A stretch of DNA of 64,000 nt, taken from contig JAGQDJ010000059.1 of NCBI GenBank assembly GCA_022885665.1, positions 186,001-250,000 on the forward strand, written 5' to 3'. Below are positions 49,788 to 61,400 of this stretch, piece by piece. Source of the DNA: Triops longicaudatus. Taxonomy: Eukaryota > Arthropoda > Branchiopoda > Notostraca > Triopsidae. The notes beneath the pieces are model-generated. The model had not been told where the DNA came from. It searched no databases and saw only the letters and a list, made by a program, of their open reading frames with translations. The stretch's first letter is position 1. Each line of letters opens with the position of its first letter. A program made the position numbers and the translations under genes.

Positions 49788-49793
49788 AATAAA
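49788..49793 (+). promoter_or_regulatory. Candidate polyadenylation signal
   Basis: AATAAA about 80 bases after the stop codon of the candidate exon at 49462-49708. Confidence 0.4.
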
Positions 49794-52700
49794 GATTTTC
49801 TTTTTTATCTCTCTTGATGGCATTTTATCTTTACCTCGCGCTGTCCATCTCAGTTCCTTCCGTCTGAAACCGTGCGTTTTCTCTTCCTTCGAAAAACGAG
49901 TCCGAAAAACGTAAACCTTGACCTGTTTTGATTGAGTTGCTGGGGCGATGCATTGTTAGCTCACAGTTCCTGTTCATTGTCAGCTTCATTACCTAGAAAA
50001 AAAAAATGAAAAGAAAGAAAGAAACGATAGTGCAAGACTGGCAAGGTCATAAGTGCATGGAACGTCTAACGAAGTTAACTAACCGCTTGTTGTGAGATAA
50101 GGGGTAACGCCTTACCTAAGAATGCGTAAGTGGTGCGTTTCTTCTAATGGGATCTAATGACAGGGGTAAGCTTGGTTAGACTTGCAGATTTCTGCTTTTC
50201 TAACTTCAGATTTTTATTCGTATTTGATATTGTGTCTGAATACTTTTTCATCGTGGATTATCGCAATGGAAATTTTTATCGTGTTTGCCTCTTATTTATA
50301 TATTTATTTGTTTATTTCCCGTAATTATTTCTGTGTTTTTTCTGCATTGTATTTTTTTTTCTTTATCTCGCTAATTTATTACTTTCGCAGTTTATAAGAT
50401 AGACTGTCGTGCCAGCTACGTGTTATTGAATCTATAAGCGAGAACGGCCCATTTTGAAATTGTTTCTTGAAAATGTTACGCTTGTTTCAGCGTTTCCGGT
50501 AGAAAGCATTCAGTGCTTATGTGGCGTAAATCATTGGAGTTTGATGGAAGTGGCAAAGTAGAGTGAATCATTTCCAAACTGCCTTTTTACATGGCTTGTC
50601 ACAGTAATAAATCGTCAGTCGAGCACTTCACTTTTTGTACTTTGAGAAGATGAAACTAAAACCGATACTCGTACTCTGACTTATGTTCTGTCAGTGGAAC
50701 AGCTTAAACGACATTCACAGATTTGATTAATGACATGTTTAATACACTGGCACATTTTGTATCTTTGGCTTTCATTTAGGAGAAAATATAAAAAATATTT
50801 TCAGGAAACTCTAGCCTTTCCGCGTCACTGTAGTCTTTGATATAAATTACAGAACAACTTTGATTGCAATAGTCCGTCTTTGAGTTGAGTTGAATAACGT
50901 TAACTTAGGTCACGTTTAATCAAGTTTGACTGGCCCAAGCTCGGTTAGGTTAGCTTAGTTCCACGTAAATTAGTGTTAGCTAGTACAGGTTAGGTCAGAT
51001 CAGGTTTGAGTTAAAATAAACTTACAAAAGAATACACTGAACATTGTTGAAACTAAGAATTGTGAAACCGAACACCGACAGAATCTACTAAAAAACAAAC
51101 GGACAGAATTCTAGTAAAGAATATAAAAATACATATACATATAGCTTTGAACATTAGAAATTACAGAGCAAACTAGAAATTTGAGTAACTGCAATGTTAG
51201 ATATGAAAACTTGAATAACGTAGCATTCTTGACAGGATTAGACGTCTGATTTCAAAGAATCACACGGACTTAATATTGCACTTTTTCCCTCTAACGTTGC
51301 ATTATCGCAAAATTTTGGTAATTGCTTTAACGTTTAATAACAGTCTTAGAATTTTTAAATATATTTCTGGAACTATTCTTTCAGAGAATCCGTTTTTTAA
51401 GTTCAAGTCTTATTTAAGAGTAAAAATTCTCTTACTAATATTTTAGTTTCGAAAGAATTTCAGAGGTGAATGCAGTGTTAGTTATGCATTGCTATATGTC
51501 TATACTATTAAATGCTTCTTCACAACATACACGAATCCAAAGCATCCGGAAGACTTCGGTAGCCCAAAATAGAAACCTTGGGCTCGTGAGATTGCGGAGG
51601 TATGTATTAAAAAAAAAAAGTGATCGAAAAGTTTGAGGTTACGCTTGAAAACTTGATGTAATCCAATCCGTCGGTGGTTTCGTCCATATAGTTTAATACG
51701 AAGGTCACTTCATGTTGCACGTATTGCGTCTACATATCCGCCATAACCACACCCAGCCTGGATTTCCTAACCGAGAAACCTTTAATTGAGATTGGTATCT
51801 TTTTCGGACAGGGCGATTTCTGACCAGGTCACTGCTAACACATCAATTTTCCGCATGCAACCTGGAGGACGATTACCTGGGCGAGACGGAAAAACTCCTT
51901 TGCGTCCACCCCTCAAGCAAAATTACACAATTTGGCTCCTAAAACAGTGAAAATAGGAATTATAGTAATCATTGTGTTGCTGAAAAAAATCGATGACAAT
52001 GTACGCATTACATAATCAAAAGCGTCCAATTTCACGGAATTTCCCATGAAATGGTGTAATTTTCAAAATTTGGAGGATTGCAAGTTTTCCACAATATAAA
52101 TTTACTTTATGAACGTTGCTATGGTAATGTTTCGATTTTCTTTTAAATTAAGTGGTATATAATAATTTTTGTATTTTTACAATGTTTTTGAATTTCTCTG
52201 CTCCAGATCTGGAGAATCTTGTCTCAATTTTCACGGACTATCAATAAGCCGCAGAATTGAGTGCTAATTGCAGGGTATGTAGCTGTTCTCATGATCGGCA
52301 ATGAAGTATTGTGGGTTTTATGGAGCACTAGACCGCAACACGCTTGTAATGATACACTATTTTCGTTTTTTTTCACAAAAATCTGTTTTTATTTGTTCAA
52401 ATATACAAGTTGCATCATATCTTTCTTTCAAGTTTTAAGCATTTTGCATTACCGTAACACAGGAAGTATTTTTAAAATTTGCATAAGAAAATATCGTGCA
52501 CAATCCCCTGTGGATCGTTAACGATCCTGGAGCAAAACTGCTGGGAAAAGTGACGTCATGGATGCTGTCTCACCGTCGTTCAAGTGCGTCTTTCAAAAAG
52601 GAATCCAAGGAACTTTACGCCGCAATTTACCCGAAAAGAAAGACAGAGTATTGAACATTTTTGTGTTTTTAATAAGAGCTGTGATCCAAAATTTCAAATA

Positions 52701-52902
52701 ACTCTAAAATTCCAAGAAAGGTTAAGAAAATCCACATTCCGCAATAGTCATAAAAAAAATAATTGCACTACTACATGAAAATAAAAAATTCCTCAGAATG
52801 CTAGCTTGACGAAAATGGCCTAAAGGGCCCAAATTACCAAAGAGAGTAAACTAACTGCACAATAACGTATGCATAATAAAATTCAACAGAACTCTACTTT
52901 TA
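49794..52902. other. Stretch without resolved genes
   Basis: Includes a T-rich plus-strand block (50180-50400), degenerate TTAGG-like units (50891-51010) and otherwise AT-rich sequence. No exon is supported. Confidence 0.4.
50891..51010 (+). repeat. Degenerate TTAGG-like repeat units
   Basis: Several TTAGGT / GTTAGGTTAGCTTAG / GGTTAGGTCAG units are scattered within 120 bases. TTAGG is the ancestral arthropod telomere unit, but such degenerate interstitial strings are common and are not a telomere. Confidence 0.45.
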
Positions 52903-53160
52903 TTTCCAATCCAATACAGAGACTATTTAACTTTAATGACATAATTCGCATTAAATATTGTGATTTAAGGTTCAATTATTTTATATCCCATTGTAATGTT
53001 TTATACTCTATTTTTTTATTTAAAATTTTATTTTTTTTTATTTAAAAAAATGGAGTATAAAACATTATATTGGGATATAAAATAATTAAACCTTAAATCA
53101 CAATATGAATTATGTTATTTGAACATTAAAGTTAAATAGTCTCTATATTGGCATTGTAAC
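52903..53160. mobile_element. 258-bp near-perfect inverted repeat (foldback / MITE-like element)
   Basis: The left arm (about 52903-53025) is matched by the reverse complement of the right arm (about 53040-53160). Shared arm blocks include AGAGACTATTTAACTTTAATG, ATTGTGATTTAAGGTT, AATTATTTTATATCCCA and AATGTTTTATACTC. The arms differ by a few substitutions and one short insertion, and the loop is only a T/A-rich 15-20 bases. There is no coding capacity. Clear target duplications were not seen. The structure fits a hairpin MITE; RNA read through it would form one long stem. Confidence 0.85.
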
Positions 53161-53529
53161 ATAGTTCAAGCATATATTTTTATTTAGTTTCTCATGTACC
53201 GCTCATAACACGTTCGCATAATACAGTGGTAACTCATACAAGAAATGCCTTTCTGACGAACATCTTGTATAATGCACGCGAGCTGCGGGTAGGAAATGTC
53301 TCGTATAACGTACGCCGTCTGTTACAATTAGCAGCGGAAAAACACCAAGGAGTTTGCTATGGAAGAACAAGGGAGAGGCTAAACAGGAATTCTGACTCTT
53401 GAGTGTGAAAACATAAGCAGAAGAGGCTTACAACTTTAATCGCTGGCTTCCAATTCAGCACATAGGCTACTGAAAAAGTCAACACTTGGAAAGCTTCTGG
53501 CCGAAAAGTGCATAGGCTTCTGGAAAGTG

Positions 53530-53815
53530 TTTCTCTGCTCTCTGTTAAGCCATTGTATGTTAAGCCATTGTTAAACCACTTACAACCGGTTAGTGTATTT
53601 AAGTTAAGGTAACCGTTTTCCTTCTGTCTACGATGAATTTCCTTACACCTGATAATTCTGAACTCCAAAAAAAGCTACGCCATGCAGAGTTGCATTTTTT
53701 CCTTGCTCGTGTCCCGAGATCGAGAAATCGGCCATTACTATAGTTTCGACTGGTGTCCTGGGATTTCTAGGTCTCCTGTAAAAAAATAACTATGGGACTA
53801 TGGTGTCCGAACTTT
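53530..53815 (+). repeat. Interspersed repeat family R1, copy C (internally deleted)
   Basis: The start (TCTCTGCTCTCTGTTAAGCC) matches the early part of copy D near 63388. It then jumps to the CCGTTTTCCTTCTGTC block of copy A (7460) and continues into the GAAATCGGC ... GGTGTCCTGGGATTTCTAGG module of copy B. The roughly 350-base middle present in A, B and D is missing. Confidence 0.75.
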
Positions 53816-56800
53816 TCACTGTTCAGTAGCGTTCAATGAGGTCAAAAAAAATATTTTGTAAAATTTTTTAATCATCCATAATGAACGCAACGGGCGAAAA
53901 CATGGGATCCGTTTTCTTTGAGAAAGGTAACAAAATTAGACATGATTGAATATCTTGATTAATTCTCAATCTTTACACGTTTAACTTTTATTAAGAGTAC
54001 TCAACGGATTGTGACATGAGTAGGATTTCTTATAGCCATAAGAAATCTTTTGTTCAAAAGTTCTGATTTTTTTTACTTTCGCGTCAATTTACTTTGACCC
54101 GAGTCTCGTCTCACGTACAATTTGTTTGAATTTGGATCGGCTAGGTGCAAATGGAAGGGAAACCAGCAGATAAGGCAAAATGTTACAATAAATCTGAAGA
54201 CATCTACGAAGGCAGATATAGAAGGCACAAAACATTGATTTCTTTTTCCCCTGCAGATATTTTAAACGCGATTAAACAGAAATAATTTAGATGTCCTTAA
54301 AAATAAAGTCCATCGAAGTTAACTCTATATTTTGTAAAACATATTTTTGCAACTTTTCACGCTTCTCATGCGACTTTTTAAGACCAAACAGGGTTCTGGA
54401 ACACATTAAAGCCATCCCCGTACAATCTTATGGGAATTTGCCTCTATTACAAAGAACGCGTCTCATAACGAACACCGTGCTGGAACGGATTTGGTTAGTT
54501 GCACCAATGTGTACGAAACTCTAAATCGTTACTAGCCTAATAATATTAGTTACATGAATAAGCCTTAATAATTTCACCTGCGACAACGTAGCTGTAAATT
54601 CAATAGATTTCTACTCCAGGCGTAAGTAATGAAGGCTAATGAGAAGGCTACGAGATGGGGAGCTTAATTTAGTTTACAGTTCAGCGCATTGTAACCATTA
54701 TTCGACTAAAACTAGTAGCTCGTACTAGTACCCGACAGCTCAGTAACTCGTATTTAATAGCCTTGCGTACCGTTTTTAGCGAACGTCTCTTAATTCTAAC
54801 GGGCCTAGACAGCTCATTACTACCTAATGTCTCGTAAATCTCGGAACTGCTTCTTCTTTTTTTTAAAAAAAAATCCCTCTTTGCAATCTCGATCTAGATC
54901 CTGGAGATTGCTTGAAAATAGATACCCAATGCCAAAACCATGCGTTGGCCAATTTTCCTACCACGCCCCCAGTCACCTACACGCTTAAGCTCCGTGTCCA
55001 CGCTTCTTTCATCCCGAAAGCTTTTGCAAGCCTTATTTTGCAATAATATTTGGAATAGTGCATGGCTGCATTTCCTGGATTACAGTTTTAATGCTCGGGT
55101 TCCGTTTCTGTGCCAACTTAGCTAGCGAGGCTGCTTGAATGTTCAGAACGTCTGGCAAACGTGGGTGGGTCTTACTTTCAAACCCACATCGGGCAGAAAA
55201 TCTTGACAATGTGCTGTTTTTCAAGTAGGAGTTAGTGTACTGCACGAGTCTTGTTCACTTGTGCGTCACCTGCAGGAACTTTATGCACTTCAGTGAGTCT
55301 AAAACGTTTACGTTCTCCGGAAACGTGCTTGATTATTTTTTCTTTTTGAGCCTATAAAACAAGATGGGTGAGGCTTACGTGGTTTTTTTTCTTGACAACG
55401 ACTTAAATCCAGATTTTCCTGAACAACGTTAAATTCTAATTCAGTCCCTAGAGTGATTTTTTAAACTCACTTAAAGATACTTTCATTTTTCTCAGTAGAA
55501 CACTGAGTTGGGTGTCGACTGTTTCGAAATCTCTATCTCTAAAGATTTGTCTCCGGGAGGCTACGAGTACATACGTGGGCGTAAGTTGGCAAAACGAGAC
55601 TCGCATCGCTTGTGCGCCCTCTCTGTTTCTACATTTGAATGAAACGTGTGCGTTCCATGTGAAGAGAAGACACGTGTGCCTCGCTTGGTCGATTTTCGCT
55701 TTCATTGTCGTCTGCCGTGCTACTCATTGACTTTAAGAAACACAATTGTTGAGTTACGTATTCGTCCCTGGAACTTAGTTGAGTCTTTTTTGAGTCGTGA
55801 GTTTTTTGTTTTTTTGGGGGGAAGGGGGGAGGGTCTTCACCGCTGAGAAGGAGCTGTTTTTCCGTTAACAGTTCTCAAAATACGATGTTATCACGTAGTT
55901 ACCTCGGATACCAGATTTATATAATGCCATGAATGAAACTCCTCTGCTGTTCGTCTCTCATAGTTAACTTCTCTCCTCCAAATGATCTTCTGAAGAGTTA
56001 TTCGTCCGCAAAAGTTGAAAACCACGAGACGGAAAGGCGTGTGAGGTTAAGTCGGTTGTCAGCCCTAACTGAAACCACTCAAGCGCCATCTATTCCAACT
56101 TTCCATAGTTGATTGAATTTAATTTCTCCTGTCACAGACCTATAAAGTTGTTGTAATTCTATTTTTCTCCAATTTATGAAAACTAAGATAAGCAAGCCGT
56201 CCAAAAACTTACTTTTAGTCAAACAAACAAAGTCGTGTAGTCCAAAAACTATTACTTTAAAATTCGGAACAAACTCGATTTTGTGGCGAAAAAGCCTTGA
56301 GCTTCTCTATAGGTACTTTCAATATTAAAAATAAACAAATAAATCCTTTTCTCTCTGTTACTGTACAGTACTGTAAAACTGAAGAGACGGGGCAGTCTGG
56401 ACACATACACTTTCTTAATTTTTCGTTTCACGTGCCGACAAAACTTAGGTCGGAAATTATATTCATTAAATGAATTGGTGTCCTGGCTATCAAGTGAGGT
56501 ACGTGTGATCTTCAAGAAAACAAAAAGAAATCAAATGACCATGACGAATAACGGCTCTTCTATTGCCTATAAAAAAAATCATTATCGACATAAAATACCT
56601 TTATAAAAACTTACAGTTTTAGTAACGTCGATAATTCCAAGTCCGATTCGTGCAGGAAGAATTTTGCTAAAATGCATAATGGAAACAAGAAAAGGTAACG
56701 TTAAAGTGGCTTTTAGATCTACTATCGCTGTTTTCCCTCTGTTTGTTCTCCTCTGCGGTGTAGTTGGATTCAAAGCGAGTGTGTGTGTAAATACAGCGTT

Positions 56801-57818
56801 GTCAAACAGAATTTCACGGTGTTTTACGTTTTCAAAAGGACTTCAGTCGAAATTGTACTTACGCGTAATTTTGGCATCTTGAAATCTTGTGCAAAATTAG
56901 TGCAGTGAATTTGCAGCGAATATTTGAAGGAATAATTGTAACAACACATTGAAATTATTTCAACACAAAATGTGTTCTTACCTAATTATTATTTACAGTC
57001 AAAGCTCCCTATTCTCTAGGAGATACGTCCCGGAGAAAAGCCGCGGATCAGAAAACAAGCGAAAAATGAGTGGAAAATTACGTTGAAAGATAGGGATGCG
57101 TTCCAAAAATAAAAATAATAGTACGAGTCTGTTCCAAGAAGATTTCGAACAGAACGACCCGTAAATAGTGAAACATATCGCCACAAACACCCCGTACCCA
57201 GGGAGGGGGTTATAGGGTTTAGCGCCCTCACCCCCCCCCCCCCTCTGAAATGTTAACTTGATAATGGTAAGCATGGGCGGGTAACAAAGTGTCCAAGAAA
57301 AAATTGCATTGTTAGATTCTAGGGAATTTCCCCAACGATTGATACAAGGTGGGTATGACTTTGCTTCCATCATTATCTTCAATTGTTCTACTTTGAACAG
57401 ATAAGAAAACTATATTTTTATTGCAGCCATTTCGCGAAACGTGACTTGTAGCACGCGTGTTGGATCTACGCCGACACTCAAACTCGACACTCTCAAACTA
57501 AAAATATCTTTGATTACTATTTCTTCTTCTATTACACATGTGGTCTGTTCCACGATCCCTTTTCTTTGCCCCTTCAAGGTACGTAACAGCTGGCCAATTG
57601 TGGGCGTGGTTGAGCTCTAATTCTTATCTCCCTCCCCCTGCTTCCTGATAAGAAGTTATTTTAAGTGGTAGTGAGTTAGGAACAACGTAACTTTTGTCTA
57701 CACGTGAGTTCCCCCTGTGCCTACTTTCTAGAGTTAAATGGTCAAAAGCTGTTCATTTTGCATACAAACCAGGATAGGATCCCGATACGGGGCCTTCCCG
57801 TTGCCAATTTCTGCATGG
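53816..57818. other. Stretch without resolved genes
   Basis: Less AT-rich patches at 55450-55730 (85-codon minus frame from an ATG, 55448-55705) and 56090 are noted, plus a minus-strand ATG frame ending in GTAAGT (56677-56615). None has enough support to be called. A C-run lies at 57230-57242 and a G-rich run at 55817-55832. Confidence 0.35.
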
Positions 57819-57892
57819 GTCCCTGTGGCGCAGAGGAAAAGCGCGTCGGACTTCTAATCCGAAGGTCGTGGGTTCGACTCCCATCAGGGACG
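57819..57892 (+). tRNA. tRNA-Arg (anticodon UCU), intronless
   Basis: A full cloverleaf folds: acceptor GTCCCTG (57819-57825) with CAGGGAC (57885-57891); D stem GCGC/GCGC; anticodon stem TCGGA/TCCGA around loop CTTCTAA with anticodon TCT; variable AGGTC; T stem GTGGG/CCCAT (one G-T pair) around TTCGACT; discriminator G. The B box GGTTCGACTCC (57871-57881) is perfect. A TTTT at 57898-57901 is the RNA polymerase III stop. It reads AGA codons, and AGG by wobble. Confidence 0.97.
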
Positions 57893-57897
57893 CTGTC

Positions 57898-57901
57898 TTT
57901 T
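57898..57901 (+). terminator. RNA polymerase III T-run terminator
   Basis: TTTT six bases after the tRNA-Arg discriminator base. Confidence 0.75.
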
Positions 57902-58402
57902 CTCCTTTCTTCGCTGGTTTTTCCAGCCCTTAACCTACGCTGAATTCCTCAAAACACATTTCTGTCCGAGGTCAGTACGGGGCCAGTACTCCTAACTTTC
58001 AGTGCCCCACGATAATCTGAGTACAGTATCACTATCGTTCAAGCCCCCAAACGCGGAAATGTGACGTTGTTCTATGGGAAGCTTGCAACCTGCAGCAATT
58101 GCACCTGAAAGATAAGAAAGTAGATAAAAACTGAAATGCATTGCTTTTCTTCCACCAATAAGAAGTTGAAATAGTTACTTGGGAAAGAACATGTTGTTTA
58201 TTTCCCAACGATTCCTGGTAAACACGCTTATTCAACGGTGTGAATGCGACTTGAAAAAAAAAAAAAACTTATCGGTGCAAGACAGAAGCGTTTAAAGGTC
58301 CCAGAAATGCCCCAATACGCTTAATTAATGTTTAGATTTCGTCCGTATCGGGCTTTACTGTGATACTTGAGAGAAATTTATCGCCGATACCTGACTGAAA
58401 TA
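57902..58402. other. Spacer and probable promoter/5' UTR of the depolymerase gene
   Basis: No canonical TATA box or initiator was recognised before the start codon at 58403. A 13-base A run lies at about 58255-58267. Confidence 0.4.
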
Positions 58403-61400
58403 ATGCTTCGCGCTCTAGTGTGTCTCTGCACCTTGCAGATGGCGCTGGCCATCAATTTGGGTAATGACAGTATTTCTCAATCAAATTTGAATTCAACGAT
58501 GAAGTGATATGATGGATTGTAGAGCCTTATAACATCGATGCCAGCTCTGTGACCGTATCGGGCCTTTCTTCCGGTGCAGCAATGGCTACTCAGTTCCACG
58601 TTGCTTTTTCAAACGATATCGCCGGAGCAGGAATATTCGCAGGAGGTAACTTTACCTTTTTTAGTTTCTTTACCTTCTTTGCACAGCACTTCCATTAATT
58701 GCTGCAAATAGTGCAGAAATATTAATAAATTTCTCAAAAAGTTTTCAAATTAACATTCAATAATTTCTTGTAATTTTGGTAAATTTCTAATGAATTAAAG
58801 CCTCCTATTAACATTTACTTTATGCACATTTGCACTGATAGTATCAGCATTAAAAATGTCTATTGAGTTTTAGTAAACTTCTAATGACACTATGAGTTTT
58901 CATTGAATTGTAATATTTTTTTATCGAATTCTTACATGTATTCAATGAATTTTGTAGTGCCGTATTACTGCGCGTTGGGCACATTGGGTGAAGCTACCAC
59001 TTGTATGTTGACCCCGTCTTTGATTAACGTCGCCCTTTTGGTGACGGATACCAAAACTTATGCTTCTTTGGGCAGTATTGATCCTGTCAGTGGAATGTCC
59101 AATGACAGAGTATTCATTTACCACGGAAACTCCGACACCGTGGTCCATCCAGGTAAACAAGCTAATATTTCCTTTATATGGGAGAAATAAGGTTAACGAT
59201 TTTATTGTTTTAGGAGCGGGAGAGAAAGTGGAAAGCTACTATCAACATTTTATGGATCCTTCTAATATTAAGACAGTATTTACTTACAATGCTGAGCACG
59301 GATATGTAAGAATTTAAAAAATAATAATGAATTCAATGACCTGTAGAGGACAAGATTCATAAAAGTGTCATTGCTTCCATGATAGCCCACAGAAGATTAC
59401 GGTGGTCCTTGTGGCACAGTTAACAAAAACCAAGCTTATATGAACAAATGTGGCTACTATGGTTCCTACGACGTACTCAATTACTTTTATGGTGGAAACT
59501 TGGTCAAACCTTCCGGTAAGTTTAAATACTTCATGACACAGTGATCGTTAAGCTTACATTGACATCTAAAAGAAACCGCATAAAGTGAATAATCGGTAAT
59601 GTGACATCGCATTCGGTGAAACCCTGGTTCAGTTATTTTATTACTTTGTCAAAGTTTTTTCACGAAACTTAGTTAAGTTTTATGTTTTGTCACAATATTC
59701 CTTTTATTTACTGACTAATTTTTGGAAGACTTGCCATTTCCTTCAAAGGTTTTCTATCATATTTTTCAATCATACAAAGTTGAATCGACGTTTCGAACAT
59801 GTTACAACAAGCTGTTTCGTACAATGTTTGATAATTTATAGAAATTCGGCACTTTCGTCGATTGGTTTTCGTTATTTCTTAAGGGAACCTCAAAGTTTTG
59901 GCATTGTTGGGACGAGTTAATTCTTTGGCATCCAATTGATACTTCTTATATATTTTTGGAAGAAAATAATTAATTTAATTGTTCGCAAAATGTGTCTTGA
60001 GAATTTTCATACATGGACTCGAATTAGGTTCAACGCCTTTGAATGGTTTATTTGACGAGTTCACCCAAGGAGAGTTCTTTGGTGGCAACCCTTCCGGTTC
60101 CAGTATGGATAGTACCGGCTTTATCTACGTACCCTCGGGCTGTTTGGATAAGTCGACCACGTGTAAACTCCACGTTGTCTTCCACGGTTGCGAACAAGGA
60201 AAGTACGAATGAATTCTTTATCAGCCAAATTAGTCTGCTAATTAACTTTTGGGAAAAACGCCGCTATTTAATACTAACGGTCGAATTCTAATGTAAGCCT
60301 AACTAACACAACCTGGTGGTTGTTAATTTCGTACAACAGAAGTTTAAGTTTTGGAACTTAAGTGGTTTCAGCAAATAACTTATTATTGACATTAGCTATT
60401 AACTCAGCAGCTATCAATCACTCAAGATTACAAAGCATCTGGGAATCAAAACGATCAGTAATTACCGTCAACTTGGATTATTTTGAAAATAGATGCATTT
60501 TTTTTATTTATTACTGCCTCTGCTTATTTTTAGCAAAAAGCTTTGGCTGCGTAACATATCAAGCAAGATCAACTAAGGTAATCGGTTTTTACTCCCAGAA
60601 GACATGAGTGAGTATTTTATTTTGAAAAAACGCAATTTTATGCTTAAAGTAAGCGTTCGTAGTTATTCCATGCAGAAATAAATTTGAACGCGAGCAAGAA
60701 ATTGCACGGTAAATATTGAGAAATCACATTTCTGAGAAAGTGCTGCTTGACATTTTTAACATAAATCAGCTGAACACGACTGACCATTCTGTTTTTAAAC
60801 GAAAGTGGCTTTGGATAATTTTGTGAAAAAGGAGAATAAAATGACAACGGCAGGAAATGTGAAATTAAGGTCCCCCTTAGGTGCATCGAGCTGGGGACTT
60901 CGCAGTCGTATAGGTGGCAAACAATGCATTTTTCCATTGCTTCACCACGACATCTAATGGTTTTACGTCACGAGAATGGAAGTAGTCAAAAACTAGTCAG
61001 GTCGTAACTCAAATACTATTTGTCTCATTCCTGTTCTTTTCCAGAAATTCGATTAGTAATAATCTAGAACACGTCAAAGCCAAACTTTGAAAAGTATTTT
61101 TTTCCGAAAAAGACGTGATCGGTTCCATTTTGCAAATTTATAAAGCAATATTTCGCATAAAGCTCCCATTAATTCACTAGATTTAATAGTCCTTTACATT
61201 GCCGTCGGAAAGTTTTTTTGGAAATATCGAGCGAATTTCGTGATACGGCTTGACTAGTCTCCTGTGTTATTCGTCCAAATGAGCCTTAAGTGTGCCGTAT
61301 CCTTAGGCCCTGAAACGTATATTCTTTTCCATTGTCGCAATTTTCCATCGAATACTTCATTCTTCATAGCACACAGTATGTTCAACCTCTAAATGTGTCA

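Noticed and set aside
55448..55705. 85-codon minus-strand frame from an ATG
   Set aside because: The opposite strand is equally open and no domain or splice partner is visible.
56615..56677. Minus-strand ATG frame of 21 codons ending at GTAAGT, as a first exon
   Set aside because: Too short, no hydrophobic signal or recognised start, and no following exon was identified.
59305..59385. Alternative acceptor for depolymerase exon 5 at CCCACAG (59392)
   Set aside because: It would shift the frame and lose the conserved PT after EHGY. The acceptor at 59385 gives HGYPTEDYGGPCG in frame.
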